Positions 42,088 through 51,405 of a stretch of 64,000 nucleotides of DNA are shown here, piece after piece (the first letter of the stretch is position 1; every line of letters starts with the position of its first letter). The notes below the pieces were generated by a model. It saw nothing but the letters and a program-made list of their open reading frames with translations. It was not told the DNA's origin and did no database searches. Location: NCBI GenBank assembly GCA_047975325.1, contig JBKEDF010000075.1, positions 32,293 to 96,292 on the forward strand, written 5' to 3'. This DNA comes from JBKEDF01 sp047975325 (GTDB taxonomy: Bacteria; Pseudomonadota; Alphaproteobacteria; Rhodobacterales; Rhodobacteraceae). A program made the position numbers and the translations under genes.

Positions 42088-42894
42088 TCAGTTGGCGGAT
42101 GTCGGTACCGGCATCGGCGTCACGGTATAGCTGCCCTCGGCGGGTGCCACGCCCATCCACTTTTCATAAAACGTGGCCATCGTGCCATCGGTCTTCATGT
42201 CAGAGATGATCTGGTTCACCTGCTCCAGGATTTCGGCATCCTTGGGCATCATCATCGCGAATTTTTCACCGGTTTCGATTTCGGTGCCCACGGTCAGCCC
42301 CTTCATCTGGGTAAAGGCATAACGCAGGCCCACGACATCGTTGACCACCGCATCGACCCGACCATTAAGCAGATCAGTCAGCATGTTCGCGGTTGTGTCA
42401 TAGCTCTTGTAATCGGAAAAACCGATTTCCCCGGCCTTTTCCTTCAACCAGTTTTCACCAAAGGAGGTGGCGACGGAACCCACGATCTTGCCCTTCAACC
42501 CTTCAACCGAATCGATCTCCGATCCTTCCTTGACCCCGACGCCAAGCGCACCCGCGAAATAGGGCTGGGTAAAGGACTGACTTTGCAGACGTTCATCCGT
42601 GATCGTCAGCGAGGAGATCACCATATCCACGCGCCGCGAGGCCGAGGCGACGAAAAGCGCCTTGAAATCCATGCTTTCGATATTGGCGGTGGTACCCATC
42701 CGCTTGGCGATCTCGCGGACGATATCGACTTCAAATCCTTCGAATTCTCCGCTTTCGGTCTTGTTTTCCCAGGGCGGATTGGTCGGATAGGATCCGACGC
42801 GAAGCGGATCCTGCGCATGGGCCGAAAACGGCACCACAAGCCCGAGGGCTAACCCGGCCAGAAGTCCCAGGCTGAAGCGGCGGGATGGCATCAT
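42088..42894 (-). CDS. Amino-acid ABC transporter substrate-binding protein (SBP family 3)
   Basis: The 268-residue protein has a signal peptide ending AHA before QDP. Family 3 text includes VGSYPTNPPWENK, FEGFEVDIVREIAKRMG, VDMVISSLTITDERLQSQSF and KGKIVGSVATSFGENWLK. This family binds polar amino acids such as glutamine, histidine or arginine in the periplasm. The upstream gap holds two copies of the near-palindrome CAAAAT(T)GTTTTCA. It pairs with the permease at 41316; no ATPase gene is present nearby. Confidence 0.92.
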   Translation of the reverse strand: MMPSRRFSLGLLAGLALGLVVPFSAHAQDPLRVGSYPTNPPWENKTESGEFEGFEVDIVREIAKRMGTTANIESMDFKALFVASASRRVDMVISSLTITDERLQSQSFTQPYFAGALGVGVKEGSEIDSVEGLKGKIVGSVATSFGENWLKEKAGEIGFSDYKSYDTTANMLTDLLNGRVDAVVNDVVGLRYAFTQMKGLTVGTEIETGEKFAMMMPKDAEILEQVNQIISDMKTDGTMATFYEKWMGVAPAEGSYTVTPMPVPTSAN

Positions 42895-42970
42895 GAAAAC
42901 CTCCTGTTGTTTGTGCCGGGCGTTTTATCTTCGCTGATTGCCCGGTTATGGGCGCAATGGTGCCATAACA

Positions 42971-43013
42971 CAAAATGTTTTCAAGGGATATTTCGAGCTC
43001 AAAATTGTTTTCA
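42971..43013. promoter_or_regulatory. Twin repeats CAAAATGTTTTCA before the amino-acid binding protein
   Basis: CAAAATGTTTTCA (42971-42983) and CAAAATTGTTTTCA (43000-43013) occur in direct order, centres about 29 bases apart or close to three helical turns. Each is partly palindromic. They lie 77 to 119 bases before the binding-protein start and are a plausible operator pair. Confidence 0.4.
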
Positions 43014-43038
43014 TGGCTCGTCCCGGTGGCCAGATGCC

Positions 43039-43419
43039 CTATTCGGTTATCTGATCCGTGGTTTTTGCCGAACGCGCCGTCAAGGGAGGTACAAGACGAC
43101 CCAGGCGGGGTTCAGCCGCATCTTCCGGGGCGCCATGCCGTTTCTCAAGACTGGGTTCGCCGGGGATCGCGGGATTGTCATCCATCCCGATCACGCGGCG
43201 AAAGATCAGCATGTGCTGGGTGCTCATCTTTGAGCCGGTAAAGCCGGATCTTTCCTCACAGGGCAGGGTATCGGCACGCAGATATTCCCAGCCCTCCGCC
43301 CCCAGCCGGTTCATCACACTTGTCAGCGCCCGGGCAAAACGGTCCTGTGTCGTCTTGAGGCCCTTTGCCTTTTCCCCCCGTATCGGGGCCGGCACGACCT
43401 TGTATTCAAATCTCGTCAT
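43039..43419 (-). CDS. DUF4177 domain-containing protein
   Basis: The 126-residue protein begins with FEYKVVPAPIRGEKAKG and continues with LNRLGAEGWEYL-like text (MNRLGAEGWEYLRADTLP), which is the DUF4177 signature. The C-terminal 45 residues are polar and probably disordered. The function of this small cytoplasmic family is unknown. It lies alone between the amino-acid transporter and gatB on the same strand, with 198 bases before gatB that hold no gene I can support. Confidence 0.8.
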   Translation of the reverse strand: MTRFEYKVVPAPIRGEKAKGLKTTQDRFARALTSVMNRLGAEGWEYLRADTLPCEERSGFTGSKMSTQHMLIFRRVIGMDDNPAIPGEPSLEKRHGAPEDAAEPRLGRLVPPLTARSAKTTDQITE

Positions 43420-43617
43420 CGGCCTTTTCCCCTATCGGATGCGCGATCCCGCAACCTGCCTGACGGCAACCGGATCCATGATCCGCAGGCCGCGCTTTCT
43501 TCCACAAAAACGCGACAGTCTATAGCGCAAGACAATCGGTGGCGAAAGGGGGCGGACCGGCAAGGGGGCGCTTATGGCATGTTTTCGCGATGCCAGTCGC
43601 GCGGCAAATGCACCCGT

Positions 43618-45129
43618 TCAGAGGCCCAGCTTTTGTTTCACCAACTGATTTACCATCTGCGGGGCAGCCTTGCCGCCGCTGGCCTTGATGACCTGCCCCA
43701 CGAACCAGCCCGCAAGTTTCGGGTTCTGCCTGGCCTTTTCCACCTGGGCAGGATTGGCTGCAATGATTTCATCCACCGCTGCTTCGATCGCGCCGGTATC
43801 GGTAACCTGTTTCATGCCGCGCGCAGCGGCGATCTCGGCGGGATCACCACCTTCGGTCCAGACGATTTCAAACAGGTCCTTGGCCATCTTGCCCGAGATT
43901 TCACCCGATCCGATCAGATCAAGGATCCCGCCAAGCTGGGCCGCCGATACCGGGGTATCCGCAATATCCAGCCCTTCCTTGTTGAGCCGTCCGAAAAGTT
44001 CATTGATAACCCAGTTCGCGGCCTGTTTCCCGTCACGTCCCCCGGCCACGGATTCAAAGAAATCCGCCGCATCCAGTTCAGCCGTCAGCACATTGGCATC
44101 GTAATCCGTTACCCCGAAATCCCCCATGAAGCGGGCCTTCTTGGCATCAGGCAATTCGGGCATGGAGGCCGCGATCTGATCAACCCATTCCTGTTCGATC
44201 TCCAGTGGCAACAGGTCCGGGCAGGGGAAATAGCGGTAATCATGCGCCTCTTCCTTGGATCGCATGGACCGCGTTTCCCCCTTGTCGGGATCATAAAGGC
44301 GGGTTTCCTGTTCCACCTCACCCCCATCTTCGAGGATTGCAATCTGGCGGCGCGCCTCATGATCAATGGCCTGCTGGATAAAGCGCATGGAATTCATGTT
44401 CTTGATCTCGCACCGCGTGCCAAGATGGGAAAAATCCTGTGTTTCCTGATATTTCTCATATTGCCCGGGACGGCAGACCGAAACATTGACATCGGCCCGC
44501 AGGTTGCCGTTTTGCATATTGCCGTCGCAGGTCCCCAGATAACGCAGGATCTGCCGCAGCTTGGTGACATAGGCCGCCGCCTCCTCCGGGCCGCGAATAT
44601 CGGGACGGGAAACGATTTCCATCAACGCAACGCCGGTCCGGTTGAAATCGACGAAGGACAGGTTCGGATCCATGTCATGGATCGACTTGCCGGCATCCTG
44701 TTCAAGGTGGATCCGTTCGATCCGTACCAGCCGCGCGACACCCGGCCCCATTTCGACGACCACCTCACCTTCACCCACGATCGGATGATACAACTGGCTG
44801 ATCTGATAACCCTGCGGCAGGTCGGGATAGAAATAATTCTTGCGGTCAAATGCCGAACGAAGGTGGATTTGCGCCTTCAGCCCCAGCCCGGAACGCACAG
44901 CCTGTTCAACACAGTAGTCATTGATGACGGGCAGCATCCCCGGCATGGCGCAATCGACGAAGGACACGTTGGAATTCGGTTCCGCCCCCACGGCTGTCGA
45001 GGCACCGGAAAACAGCTTGGCATTGGAAGAAACCTGGGCGTGGATTTCCATCCCGATAACCAGTTCCCAATCATGTTTCGCGCCCGCGATCACCTTGGGT
45101 TTCGGGGTCTCATAGCTCAGATCCAGCAT
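43618..45129 (-). CDS. gatB: Aspartyl/glutamyl-tRNA amidotransferase subunit B
   Basis: The 503-residue protein is a full-length GatB. It carries ELVIGMEIHAQVSSNAKLFSG, quoted here in part as VIGMEIHAQVSSNAKLF, then DLPQGYQISQLYHPI and the C-terminal YqeY-like tail ending QMVNQLVKQKLGL. GatB binds misacylated Asp-tRNA(Asn) or Glu-tRNA(Gln) and, with GatA and GatC, amidates it using ammonia from glutamine. gatA and gatC are not in the window, in line with split gat genes in this bacterial group. This is a housekeeping gene and confirms a chromosomal location. Confidence 0.97.
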   Translation of the reverse strand: MLDLSYETPKPKVIAGAKHDWELVIGMEIHAQVSSNAKLFSGASTAVGAEPNSNVSFVDCAMPGMLPVINDYCVEQAVRSGLGLKAQIHLRSAFDRKNYFYPDLPQGYQISQLYHPIVGEGEVVVEMGPGVARLVRIERIHLEQDAGKSIHDMDPNLSFVDFNRTGVALMEIVSRPDIRGPEEAAAYVTKLRQILRYLGTCDGNMQNGNLRADVNVSVCRPGQYEKYQETQDFSHLGTRCEIKNMNSMRFIQQAIDHEARRQIAILEDGGEVEQETRLYDPDKGETRSMRSKEEAHDYRYFPCPDLLPLEIEQEWVDQIAASMPELPDAKKARFMGDFGVTDYDANVLTAELDAADFFESVAGGRDGKQAANWVINELFGRLNKEGLDIADTPVSAAQLGGILDLIGSGEISGKMAKDLFEIVWTEGGDPAEIAAARGMKQVTDTGAIEAAVDEIIAANPAQVEKARQNPKLAGWFVGQVIKASGGKAAPQMVNQLVKQKLGL

Positions 45130-45199
45130 TTCCGCATCCCGTCTTGCTTTGCCCCGTCTCTATGCCAGCGGCGCGGGCGGTTCAAGTCGGCGCTAAAGA

Positions 45200-45727
45200 T
45201 CAGCGCAGGCGGAAAGCGATCTTGACTTCCTCCAGCGCATCCTTTTGCAGGGGCGACAAGGTTCCGGCGGCAGTGGCCGCATCGCGCAGCACTGCCATCA
45301 ACGGATCGAACCCTTCGCCACCCTGCAGGTTCCGCAACCGTTTCAACAACCGCGTAAAGGCCGGAGCCCCGCCATTTGACTGCTGCGAAAGCCAGCGTCC
45401 CATGATCAGGGCCTCATCGGCCTCACCCGTGGTCATGGTGAACCGGGTTTCCAGCGATCTGGCCAGTTCCCTGTACTGTTCTTCCGACGGCAAGGCCCCG
45501 ATTTCCAGAAAGGCCACCCCCGCCCCGGCGATGGCAAGGCGCGGATCCTCCACCGCATCGACCGGATGGATATTGGTTTTCCGGCGAAACCCGAAACGGC
45601 GGGCAGCGGCCATCACATCCCCCGCCATATCGGCCATTTCCCCGGCCATGTCCGCCGCGTTCCGTGCCCGCACCATCCAGAAATAAACGGCGCCAGCCAA
45701 GGCAAGAAGGCCCAATAGATATGGCAT
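45200..45727 (-). CDS. Membrane-anchored TerB-like helical protein
   Basis: From the ATG at 45727 the protein has 175 residues, with one N-terminal membrane helix (YLLGLLALAGAVYFWMV) followed by a soluble helical domain. The C-terminal region is all-helical and resembles tellurite-resistance TerB-like domains (for example LSPLQKDALEEVKIAF). I am not certain of the family. It lies 70 bases from gatB on the same strand and diverges from the DUF2339 gene. A link to envelope function is only suggested by its anchor. Confidence 0.6.
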   Translation of the reverse strand: MPYLLGLLALAGAVYFWMVRARNAADMAGEMADMAGDVMAAARRFGFRRKTNIHPVDAVEDPRLAIAGAGVAFLEIGALPSEEQYRELARSLETRFTMTTGEADEALIMGRWLSQQSNGGAPAFTRLLKRLRNLQGGEGFDPLMAVLRDAATAAGTLSPLQKDALEEVKIAFRLR

Positions 45728-45903
45728 GTCCACCCCCACACAACAAACAGCGGTGGATCATAGGTACAATTCGGCACCACGGCAATATGGAACCCCAAAT
45801 CAGCTTCAAATGCCCTATAATTATTGACGGGATCGCATGGCACGGCTAAGGCCATGTACCAAGGTTTGTTGATTCATTAGATAATCTTGCGGGGGCCATT
45901 GCC

Positions 45904-48642
45904 GTGTTTGGTGGCATTATTTATCTCATTGCAGATCTGTTGATTCTGGGTGGTATCCTCTATCTGTTGATATCCCAATCACGTCTGAAACGCCGGATCA
46001 GGACACTCGAAGGGCAGCTTTCCACCCACAGGCCAGCACCGGGCCCGGACATGGCCCAAAGCCCCGATACCGTGCCGCGCCCCGCCGCCGCGACTGGCAA
46101 CAAGGTTGATGCCGAACTCGGGGGCCAAAGCGTTGAAAAAACCGCACCAATTCCAAGACCGCAGGTATCGGAACCTGCCCCGCCCGACGATCACCCCCAC
46201 GCCTTCGTCTTCAGCACCGACAAGCTGCAAGCCCTTGGGCAATGGCTGCGCGGAAACTGGCCCCTGGCCCTGGCCGGGCTGTCCCTGGCCCTGGCGGGGG
46301 TCTTCATGGTGCAATACGGTGTCGAAAACGGGCTGCTGACGCCATTCTGGCGGGTCATGGGGGCGCTTGGCCTTGGCGCAGCACTTATTACCGGCGGTGA
46401 GGTGATCCGCCGCCGTCATGGCGATGACACTGATGAACCCACGCGCTTTCTGCCTTCCACGCTTTCCGCGGCGGGGTTGATTGCGCTCTTCGCGGGTATT
46501 CTGGCCGCACGCGGGCTTTATGGCCTGATCGGGCCGGGCCCGGCCATGGCGGGGCTGGTTCTGGTCGCCGCATTTGCCATCGTTCTGGGCTGGTTCCACG
46601 GCCCGGTGCTGACCGCAGGCGGGATCATTGGCGCCACTGCCGCACCCTTTCTGGTGGGCGGCAGTTCGGATACGCCCTGGTTTCTCTATTACTATTTTGC
46701 CCTGGTCGCCCTGGCCGGGCTGGCTGTCGATACGGTCAAGCGATGGGCCTGGGTTTCGGCGCTGGTCCTGATCGCGACGATTGCCGCGGCTGCGCTGATC
46801 TATGCGTTCGGCGCGGGCGGGCTGCATTTCCTGATCTTCCTTCTGATAATCACCGCAATGGCCCTGACCATTCCCGAACGCAGCCCCTACCCCGCACATG
46901 GCGGGACTTCGTTGCTGGGTATGGTGATGGGCCGCCGGCCCCTACCCGATTTCCCGACGCGGATCGCCATCGGGGTGATCCCCGCCGCCGCCATTGGTGG
47001 CGCTACGGTGATGCATCTGGCAGATACGGCGGCGGGCGCCTGGCAGGCAGTGGCAATGCTTTCGCTGATGCTTGCCGCAGCACTGATCTGGCTTCGCGGT
47101 GCACCGGCGCTGGCCGACCTTACGCTCGCGCCCGCACTGGCCCTGCTTGTGTCGATTGCCGGACAGGCAGGTTACTTCGGTCCGCTCTATACCGATTTCC
47201 TGGCAGTGCTGGATGCTCCGCCGGAAACCTCCACGCCGCTGACCATCACGATCCTGCTGGCTATCGCGGCGGTCGGCTCCGGCCTCGGCTTCTGGCGGAT
47301 GCAGCGCGCGGCACAGGCAGGGGATGATCCTGTCCCCGCAATTCTCTGGGCCATAGGCGCGGCCTGTTACGCCCCTGTGGCGGTGCTGTTTCTGGAATTT
47401 GCGTGGCAACCGGGCCGGGTTCTGGGATCCTATGGATGGGCCTTGCATGCCATTGCCATTGCCGCAGGCATGACCCTGCTTGCCGAACGCACCGTTGCCG
47501 GACCGGATCTGGCCGAACGCCCCTTGCGCGCGGCAGGGTTTGCCGTATCGGCACTGACCATGATCGCGCTGGCGCTGTTCCTGCTGTTGTCGGGATCCGC
47601 CCTGACGCTGGCACTATCTGTGATGGTACTTGGCGTTGCCTTCATCGACCGGCGCCATGACCTGCCGCTTCTGGGCTGGTTCATCCAGCTTGCGATTATC
47701 GTCATCGCCTACCGGCTGATTGTCTATCCCGGCCTGATCTGGGCAGTCGAGGCGACACTGCCCGAAACCATTCTGGCCTATGGGGGCACGCTGGCCCTGC
47801 TGGGGGCAGGCTGGGTGATGCTTGAACGGCGCGCCGGTGATACCGTGCGGATCGTGGTCGAAAGCGGGATATGGACGCTATCAGCCGTCTTTGCCTGCGT
47901 CCTGCTGTTCCAGATCCTTGACGAAGAACGCCTCTATAGCCATTGGGGCGCGGGCCTGATTGCAACCGTCTGGTTCGCCTCGGCAGCCAACCAGGCCTAT
48001 CGGTTACGCGCCGGGGGACGGTTTTTCAGAATCCTGCGTATTGTGCTGGCGGCAGTTTTTGCCTTCATCGGCCTCATATTCGCCCTGCTTCAGGCCACCT
48101 GGTTCAACCCCTTGGTCAATATGACCGAACAGGTGCAGGGACCATCATTGCTGAATAGCCTCGCGGTGGCCTACCTGCCACTCATGGCCGTTTTTGCCGT
48201 TGCCGCCTGGCGGCTCGATACGCTGCCACGCGTGGCCCGCTGGATCCTGACGGCAATTTCGGCAAGCTACGCGATATTCTATGTTGCGCTGGAAATCCGC
48301 CGAATCTGGCAGGGGCCAAATCTTTCGGGCCCCGGCGTTACCCAGCCCGAACTTTACAGCTACACGATCGCCATGATGGTTGCGGCCCTCGGCACGCTTC
48401 TTGTTGCCTTCTGGCGACGCCATACCCTCCTGCGCCGGATCGCCATGGCGGGGGTGGCGCTGACCGTGGCCAAGGTATTCCTGATCGACATGGCCGGGCT
48501 CAGCGGCCTGATCCGGGTCGCATCCTTCCTTGGGCTTGGACTTGCGATGGCCGGGCTGGCCTGGCTTGATCGGAAAATGTCAGCCCAATGGGGCAAGGCC
48601 CCGGCGCCACCGGATACATCACCGAACAAGGATCCGGGATAA
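45904..48642 (+). CDS. DUF2339 multi-helix membrane protein
   Basis: The 912-residue protein starts at a GTG. An N-terminal membrane helix and charged linker (residues 1-105, rich in Pro and Ala) precede more than twenty hydrophobic helices, which is the DUF2339 pattern. Late family text includes AKVFLIDMAGLSGLIRVASF near residue 875. The function is not established; related proteins are thought to act in envelope or polysaccharide processes. It stands alone, divergent from a TerB-like gene, and is followed by tandem hairpins at 48647-48705. The promoter gap 45728-45903 shows AT-rich text but no site I can define firmly. Confidence 0.85.
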   Translation: MFGGIIYLIADLLILGGILYLLISQSRLKRRIRTLEGQLSTHRPAPGPDMAQSPDTVPRPAAATGNKVDAELGGQSVEKTAPIPRPQVSEPAPPDDHPHAFVFSTDKLQALGQWLRGNWPLALAGLSLALAGVFMVQYGVENGLLTPFWRVMGALGLGAALITGGEVIRRRHGDDTDEPTRFLPSTLSAAGLIALFAGILAARGLYGLIGPGPAMAGLVLVAAFAIVLGWFHGPVLTAGGIIGATAAPFLVGGSSDTPWFLYYYFALVALAGLAVDTVKRWAWVSALVLIATIAAAALIYAFGAGGLHFLIFLLIITAMALTIPERSPYPAHGGTSLLGMVMGRRPLPDFPTRIAIGVIPAAAIGGATVMHLADTAAGAWQAVAMLSLMLAAALIWLRGAPALADLTLAPALALLVSIAGQAGYFGPLYTDFLAVLDAPPETSTPLTITILLAIAAVGSGLGFWRMQRAAQAGDDPVPAILWAIGAACYAPVAVLFLEFAWQPGRVLGSYGWALHAIAIAAGMTLLAERTVAGPDLAERPLRAAGFAVSALTMIALALFLLLSGSALTLALSVMVLGVAFIDRRHDLPLLGWFIQLAIIVIAYRLIVYPGLIWAVEATLPETILAYGGTLALLGAGWVMLERRAGDTVRIVVESGIWTLSAVFACVLLFQILDEERLYSHWGAGLIATVWFASAANQAYRLRAGGRFFRILRIVLAAVFAFIGLIFALLQATWFNPLVNMTEQVQGPSLLNSLAVAYLPLMAVFAVAAWRLDTLPRVARWILTAISASYAIFYVALEIRRIWQGPNLSGPGVTQPELYSYTIAMMVAALGTLLVAFWRRHTLLRRIAMAGVALTVAKVFLIDMAGLSGLIRVASFLGLGLAMAGLAWLDRKMSAQWGKAPAPPDTSPNKDPG

Positions 48643-48646
48643 TCAT

Positions 48647-48705
48647 GTCCGGATGAATACCGGACCTAGCGTCGTAAAACTGCCGGCGGTGCTTTCGCAA
48701 CCGCC
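48647..48705. terminator. Tandem hairpins between convergent genes
   Basis: The first stem is GTCCGG (48647-48652) with CCGGAC (48660-48665) and a seven-base loop. The second is GGCGGT (48685-48690) with ACCGCC (48700-48705) and a nine-base loop. They lie between DUF2339 (plus) and the small membrane protein (minus), and probably stop transcription from both sides. Only modest T tracts follow. Confidence 0.5.
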
Positions 48706-48713
48706 CAGTCAGG

Positions 48714-49055
48714 TCAGGTCATTTTATTGACATTTGCCAGAGCAAAGAAAACAATAATCGCTGGTATGACAAGGGCCATGATGGTCCAGACGCCCATACC
48801 AATCAGGATAACCTGATTGATAAGAACAACCGCCGTATAGGTATAGGCCGCCCATTTCTTCATCATCCACAAGCCCACCATGCAGACCAATCCGACGATC
48901 GAGGACAAGCCCAGATACGGTGGATACCAGGCTCCTATCTGCTGCGCCAGATCCGAAAAAATCAGCGGAACAACGATCAATGCACCGATAAAACCGAGTA
49001 CGCAGATCACTGTTATGGATATTGGACGCTTCGCTTGTTCAACCGTTTCACTCAT
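48714..49055 (-). CDS. Small multi-helix membrane protein of unknown function
   Basis: The ATG at 49055 has the ribosome site AGGAG nine bases upstream and gives 113 residues; the frame is open further but without support. Three to four hydrophobic helices fill most of the protein (for example ISITVICVLGFIGALIVVP and ILIGMGVWTIMALVIPAIIV, the latter quoted in part). I do not recognise a family with certainty. It is transcribed away from the MaoC operon and may share its promoter region. Confidence 0.6.
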   Translation of the reverse strand: MSETVEQAKRPISITVICVLGFIGALIVVPLIFSDLAQQIGAWYPPYLGLSSIVGLVCMVGLWMMKKWAAYTYTAVVLINQVILIGMGVWTIMALVIPAIIVFFALANVNKMT

Positions 49056-49231
49056 ATGACTTATCTCCTGCAACATGTCCGGGCCGGCAGTCCCGACTAC
49101 CCCGCCGTGTGACGGCAAGATTGCCTGATCTTCCTTCCCTATCAAGTGTTTTATGCAGCAGGATCCTGCTGCGTTCTCATGGTGCGTAAACACCCCCTTC
49201 AGCCACATCCCCCTTCAACTGTTTCCCAAGC

Positions 49232-49284
49232 TTGACAGATCTCATGTGATTGCATTATGTCCGGACATATGGACGTTCGGACAT
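49232..49284 (+). promoter_or_regulatory. Promoter and palindromic operator of the MaoC-TRAP operon
   Basis: TTGACA (49232-49237) is followed after 17 bases by TTATGT (49255-49260). Directly on this -10 region lies the perfect 12-base palindrome ATGTCCGGACAT (49257-49268). A second half-site CGGACAT occurs at 49278-49284. The position is that of a repressor site. The HutC-type regulator at 56444 in the same operon is the likely ligand-responsive protein. Confidence 0.6.
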
Positions 49285-49294
49285 GGAGGGTAAA

Positions 49295-49801
49295 ATGCGC
49301 CAGATCGGACCAAATCGATTCAGGGGAGAGATCGGCCTTTACTTCGAAGATTTTGAAGTTGGTCATATCTACGAACATCGTCCGGGACGCACCTTGACCG
49401 ATCAGGACAATATCCAGTTTTCCCTGATGACGATGAACTATCATCCGATGCACTGTGATGCCCATTTCGCTTCGCAAAGCGAGTTCGGAAAGCTCCTGAT
49501 CAACAGCGGACTGACGGTCGCAACGGTCCTGGGCATGTCCGTTCCGGAAGTGTCCGGCAAGGCAATCGCCAATCTGGGCTGGGAAGAAATCAAGCTGATG
49601 GCGCCGGTTTTTGCCGGCGATACGATCTATGCGGAAAGCGAAGTGCTGGATAAGCGCGAAAGCAAATCCCGCCCGGGACAGGGAATTGTCAAGGTCCGGA
49701 CCTTGGGGAAAAAGCACGACGGCACTGTATTCATGAGTTTCGAACGCACTGCGCTGATCAAAAGCCGGGCGGCCGATGAGGTAAATCCGACAAACTACTG
49801 A
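49295..49801 (+). CDS. MaoC-family hot-dog hydratase
   Basis: From the ATG at 49295, with GGAGGG just upstream, the protein has 168 residues and one hot-dog domain. The hydratase-2 active-site region reads MNYHPMHCDAHFA. Single-domain MaoC proteins of this type hydrate enoyl-CoA thioesters such as itaconyl-, mesaconyl- or crotonyl-CoA. It opens an operon with TRAP transporter, acyl-CoA dehydrogenase, CoA-transferase and CitE-like lyase, so hydration of a branched dicarboxylyl-CoA is likely. Exact substrate is inferred. Confidence 0.85.
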   Translation: MRQIGPNRFRGEIGLYFEDFEVGHIYEHRPGRTLTDQDNIQFSLMTMNYHPMHCDAHFASQSEFGKLLINSGLTVATVLGMSVPEVSGKAIANLGWEEIKLMAPVFAGDTIYAESEVLDKRESKSRPGQGIVKVRTLGKKHDGTVFMSFERTALIKSRAADEVNPTNY

Positions 49802-49853
49802 TCAAATCCGGCGACGGGAGGATATCGTCGCCAATTTACGGGAGGAAATATCC

Positions 49854-50846
49854 ATGTTTCACAAGATGATAAGCACCGCATGCGCGGCAGCGGCAATCTG
49901 TGCGAATACCGCAATGGCCAGCGAACTGGTATTGCCCAGCGAAGTTGCCGCAACCCATTGGAAAACGGAATATATGGAACGTTTCGCCAGGGAAGTCGGC
50001 GAAGCCACCAACGGCGATATTGAGGTCAAGATCTTTCCCGCCGGGCAGATCTATTCTGATCAGGCGGCCCTGGCCGCCCTTGGCACCGGCGCTGTCCACA
50101 TGGTCTGGCCGGTTTCGGTACGGCTGGAAACCATTGCGCCCGAAACCGGCGCGATCAACCTGCCCTTCGCCATCTCCGATGAGATGATGCAGAACGATTG
50201 CATGAATGTCGGCATTCGCGATCTCATGACCGAGGATCTGAAACAATCCGGCCTGCGCGTCCTGGGGCTGCTTCGCACCGCCGATTTGTATTTCATCTTT
50301 TCCGAACGCGAAGTCACGACCATGGACGACCTGCAGGGCACCAAGGTTCGCGTGACCGGCGGACGCGTGGTGCAGGATACCATGCGCGCACTTGGGATTT
50401 CCCCCGTTTCAATGGCAGCTTCCGAAATGTCGACGGCACTTAGCCAGGGTGCGATCGACGGTATTTTCACATCTCCCGCCGGCTGGTCCGAAATGATCGG
50501 CATGACCGGCAAGAACGCGTTTTATGTTCCGGGTTTTTCGATCCTGACCTATGCGGTGGTGGTGGATGACATGTGGTTCCAGTCACTGTCCGATACCAAC
50601 CGCAATGCCATCCAGGCCAGTATTGACGGGATCACCGCGACCCAGTGGGAAGAAGCCATCGCAAAGGATCAGGAATCGCTTGACAAGATGACATCACAGG
50701 GGGCGAACCTCGTGATTGCCGATGACGAACAGGTCACGAAATGGAAGGAACTGACCGCCGAAACCTCGGCCAGTTTTTCCGACAGCTACCCGGAAGCCGC
50801 CAATGCCCTGAAGGAACTGGAGGCCCAGTGTGGCATCCCCGGCTGA
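49854..50846 (+). CDS. TRAP transporter substrate-binding protein (DctP family)
   Basis: The 330-residue protein has a signal peptide ending AMA before SEL and a GGGAGGAAAT ribosome site. DctP text includes TNGDIEVKIFPAGQIYSDQA and GTKVRVTGGRVVQDTMRAL, in which the arginine in the VRVTGG region normally binds the substrate carboxylate. It is the receptor of the third TRAP system. Unlike the two other loci there is no hairpin after it, since dctQ overlaps its end by 17 bases. Confidence 0.93.
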   Translation: MFHKMISTACAAAAICANTAMASELVLPSEVAATHWKTEYMERFAREVGEATNGDIEVKIFPAGQIYSDQAALAALGTGAVHMVWPVSVRLETIAPETGAINLPFAISDEMMQNDCMNVGIRDLMTEDLKQSGLRVLGLLRTADLYFIFSEREVTTMDDLQGTKVRVTGGRVVQDTMRALGISPVSMAASEMSTALSQGAIDGIFTSPAGWSEMIGMTGKNAFYVPGFSILTYAVVVDDMWFQSLSDTNRNAIQASIDGITATQWEEAIAKDQESLDKMTSQGANLVIADDEQVTKWKELTAETSASFSDSYPEAANALKELEAQCGIPG

Positions 50847-51402
50847 TCGCAATGAAACGACCGGCGGCACATCACCGCCGGTTCGTCCCACGTTCTGGCA
50901 GAAATTCGAACGTGGACCACTGACCGCGGCCGGGTCAATCATGTTCCTTGTCGCAACGGGCATCATGTTGTTCGAGGCCGCCGGTCGCGCCTTTCTTGAT
51001 CATAGCTGGTTCTGGGCCGAGGAAGCCGTGCGTTTCCTCATCCTCTGGGCGTTTTTCATCACGCTTGGCGCAGCCGGATCGGGGGGCTATCACATCCGCA
51101 GCGACCTCATGGTTCAAAAGCTGCACCTGCGCTATCGCGTTGTCGTCGGCGGCCTTGCAGCCCTGATCGGTCTTGGCTTTTCGGCCATCCTGTTCTGGGG
51201 CTCAATCCCGCAGATCCGCCGTTACTACACGATGGGAATGCTGTCCGAATCCAATCTCGAACTGCCCATGTGGCTGGTTTTCATGGCCATGCCGATCGGC
51301 GCCGTCCTGTTTGCGATTTACTACATTCAACTGCTCATGCGTGCGGTTCGCGGTACGGATCCCTTTGCCGAAGACCACAACGCCGTGGCCGGAAAGTTCT
51401 GA
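50830..51402 (+). CDS. TRAP transporter small permease (DctQ)
   Basis: The 190-residue protein has four hydrophobic helices with the core motif WAEEAVRFLILWAFFITLG. The start is a GTG at 50830, overlapping dctP by 17 bases, with GGAGG seven bases upstream; a later ATG would remove part of the first helix. The N-terminal 35 residues are hydrophilic. It forms the small subunit with the dctM gene three bases downstream. Confidence 0.88.
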   Translation: MASPADRNETTGGTSPPVRPTFWQKFERGPLTAAGSIMFLVATGIMLFEAAGRAFLDHSWFWAEEAVRFLILWAFFITLGAAGSGGYHIRSDLMVQKLHLRYRVVVGGLAALIGLGFSAILFWGSIPQIRRYYTMGMLSESNLELPMWLVFMAMPIGAVLFAIYYIQLLMRAVRGTDPFAEDHNAVAGKF

Positions 51403-51405
51403 ACC

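Noticed and set aside
43575..43595. Inverted repeat TGGCAT/ATGCCA after gatB as a terminator
   Set aside because: The stem is only six pairs with a nine-base loop and no T tract follows on the transcribed strand.
43579..45225. Long plus-strand open frame of 548 codons opposite gatB
   Set aside because: It is the antisense shadow of a high-GC housekeeping gene; composition is rich in His, Arg, Gln and Pro with no recognisable domain.
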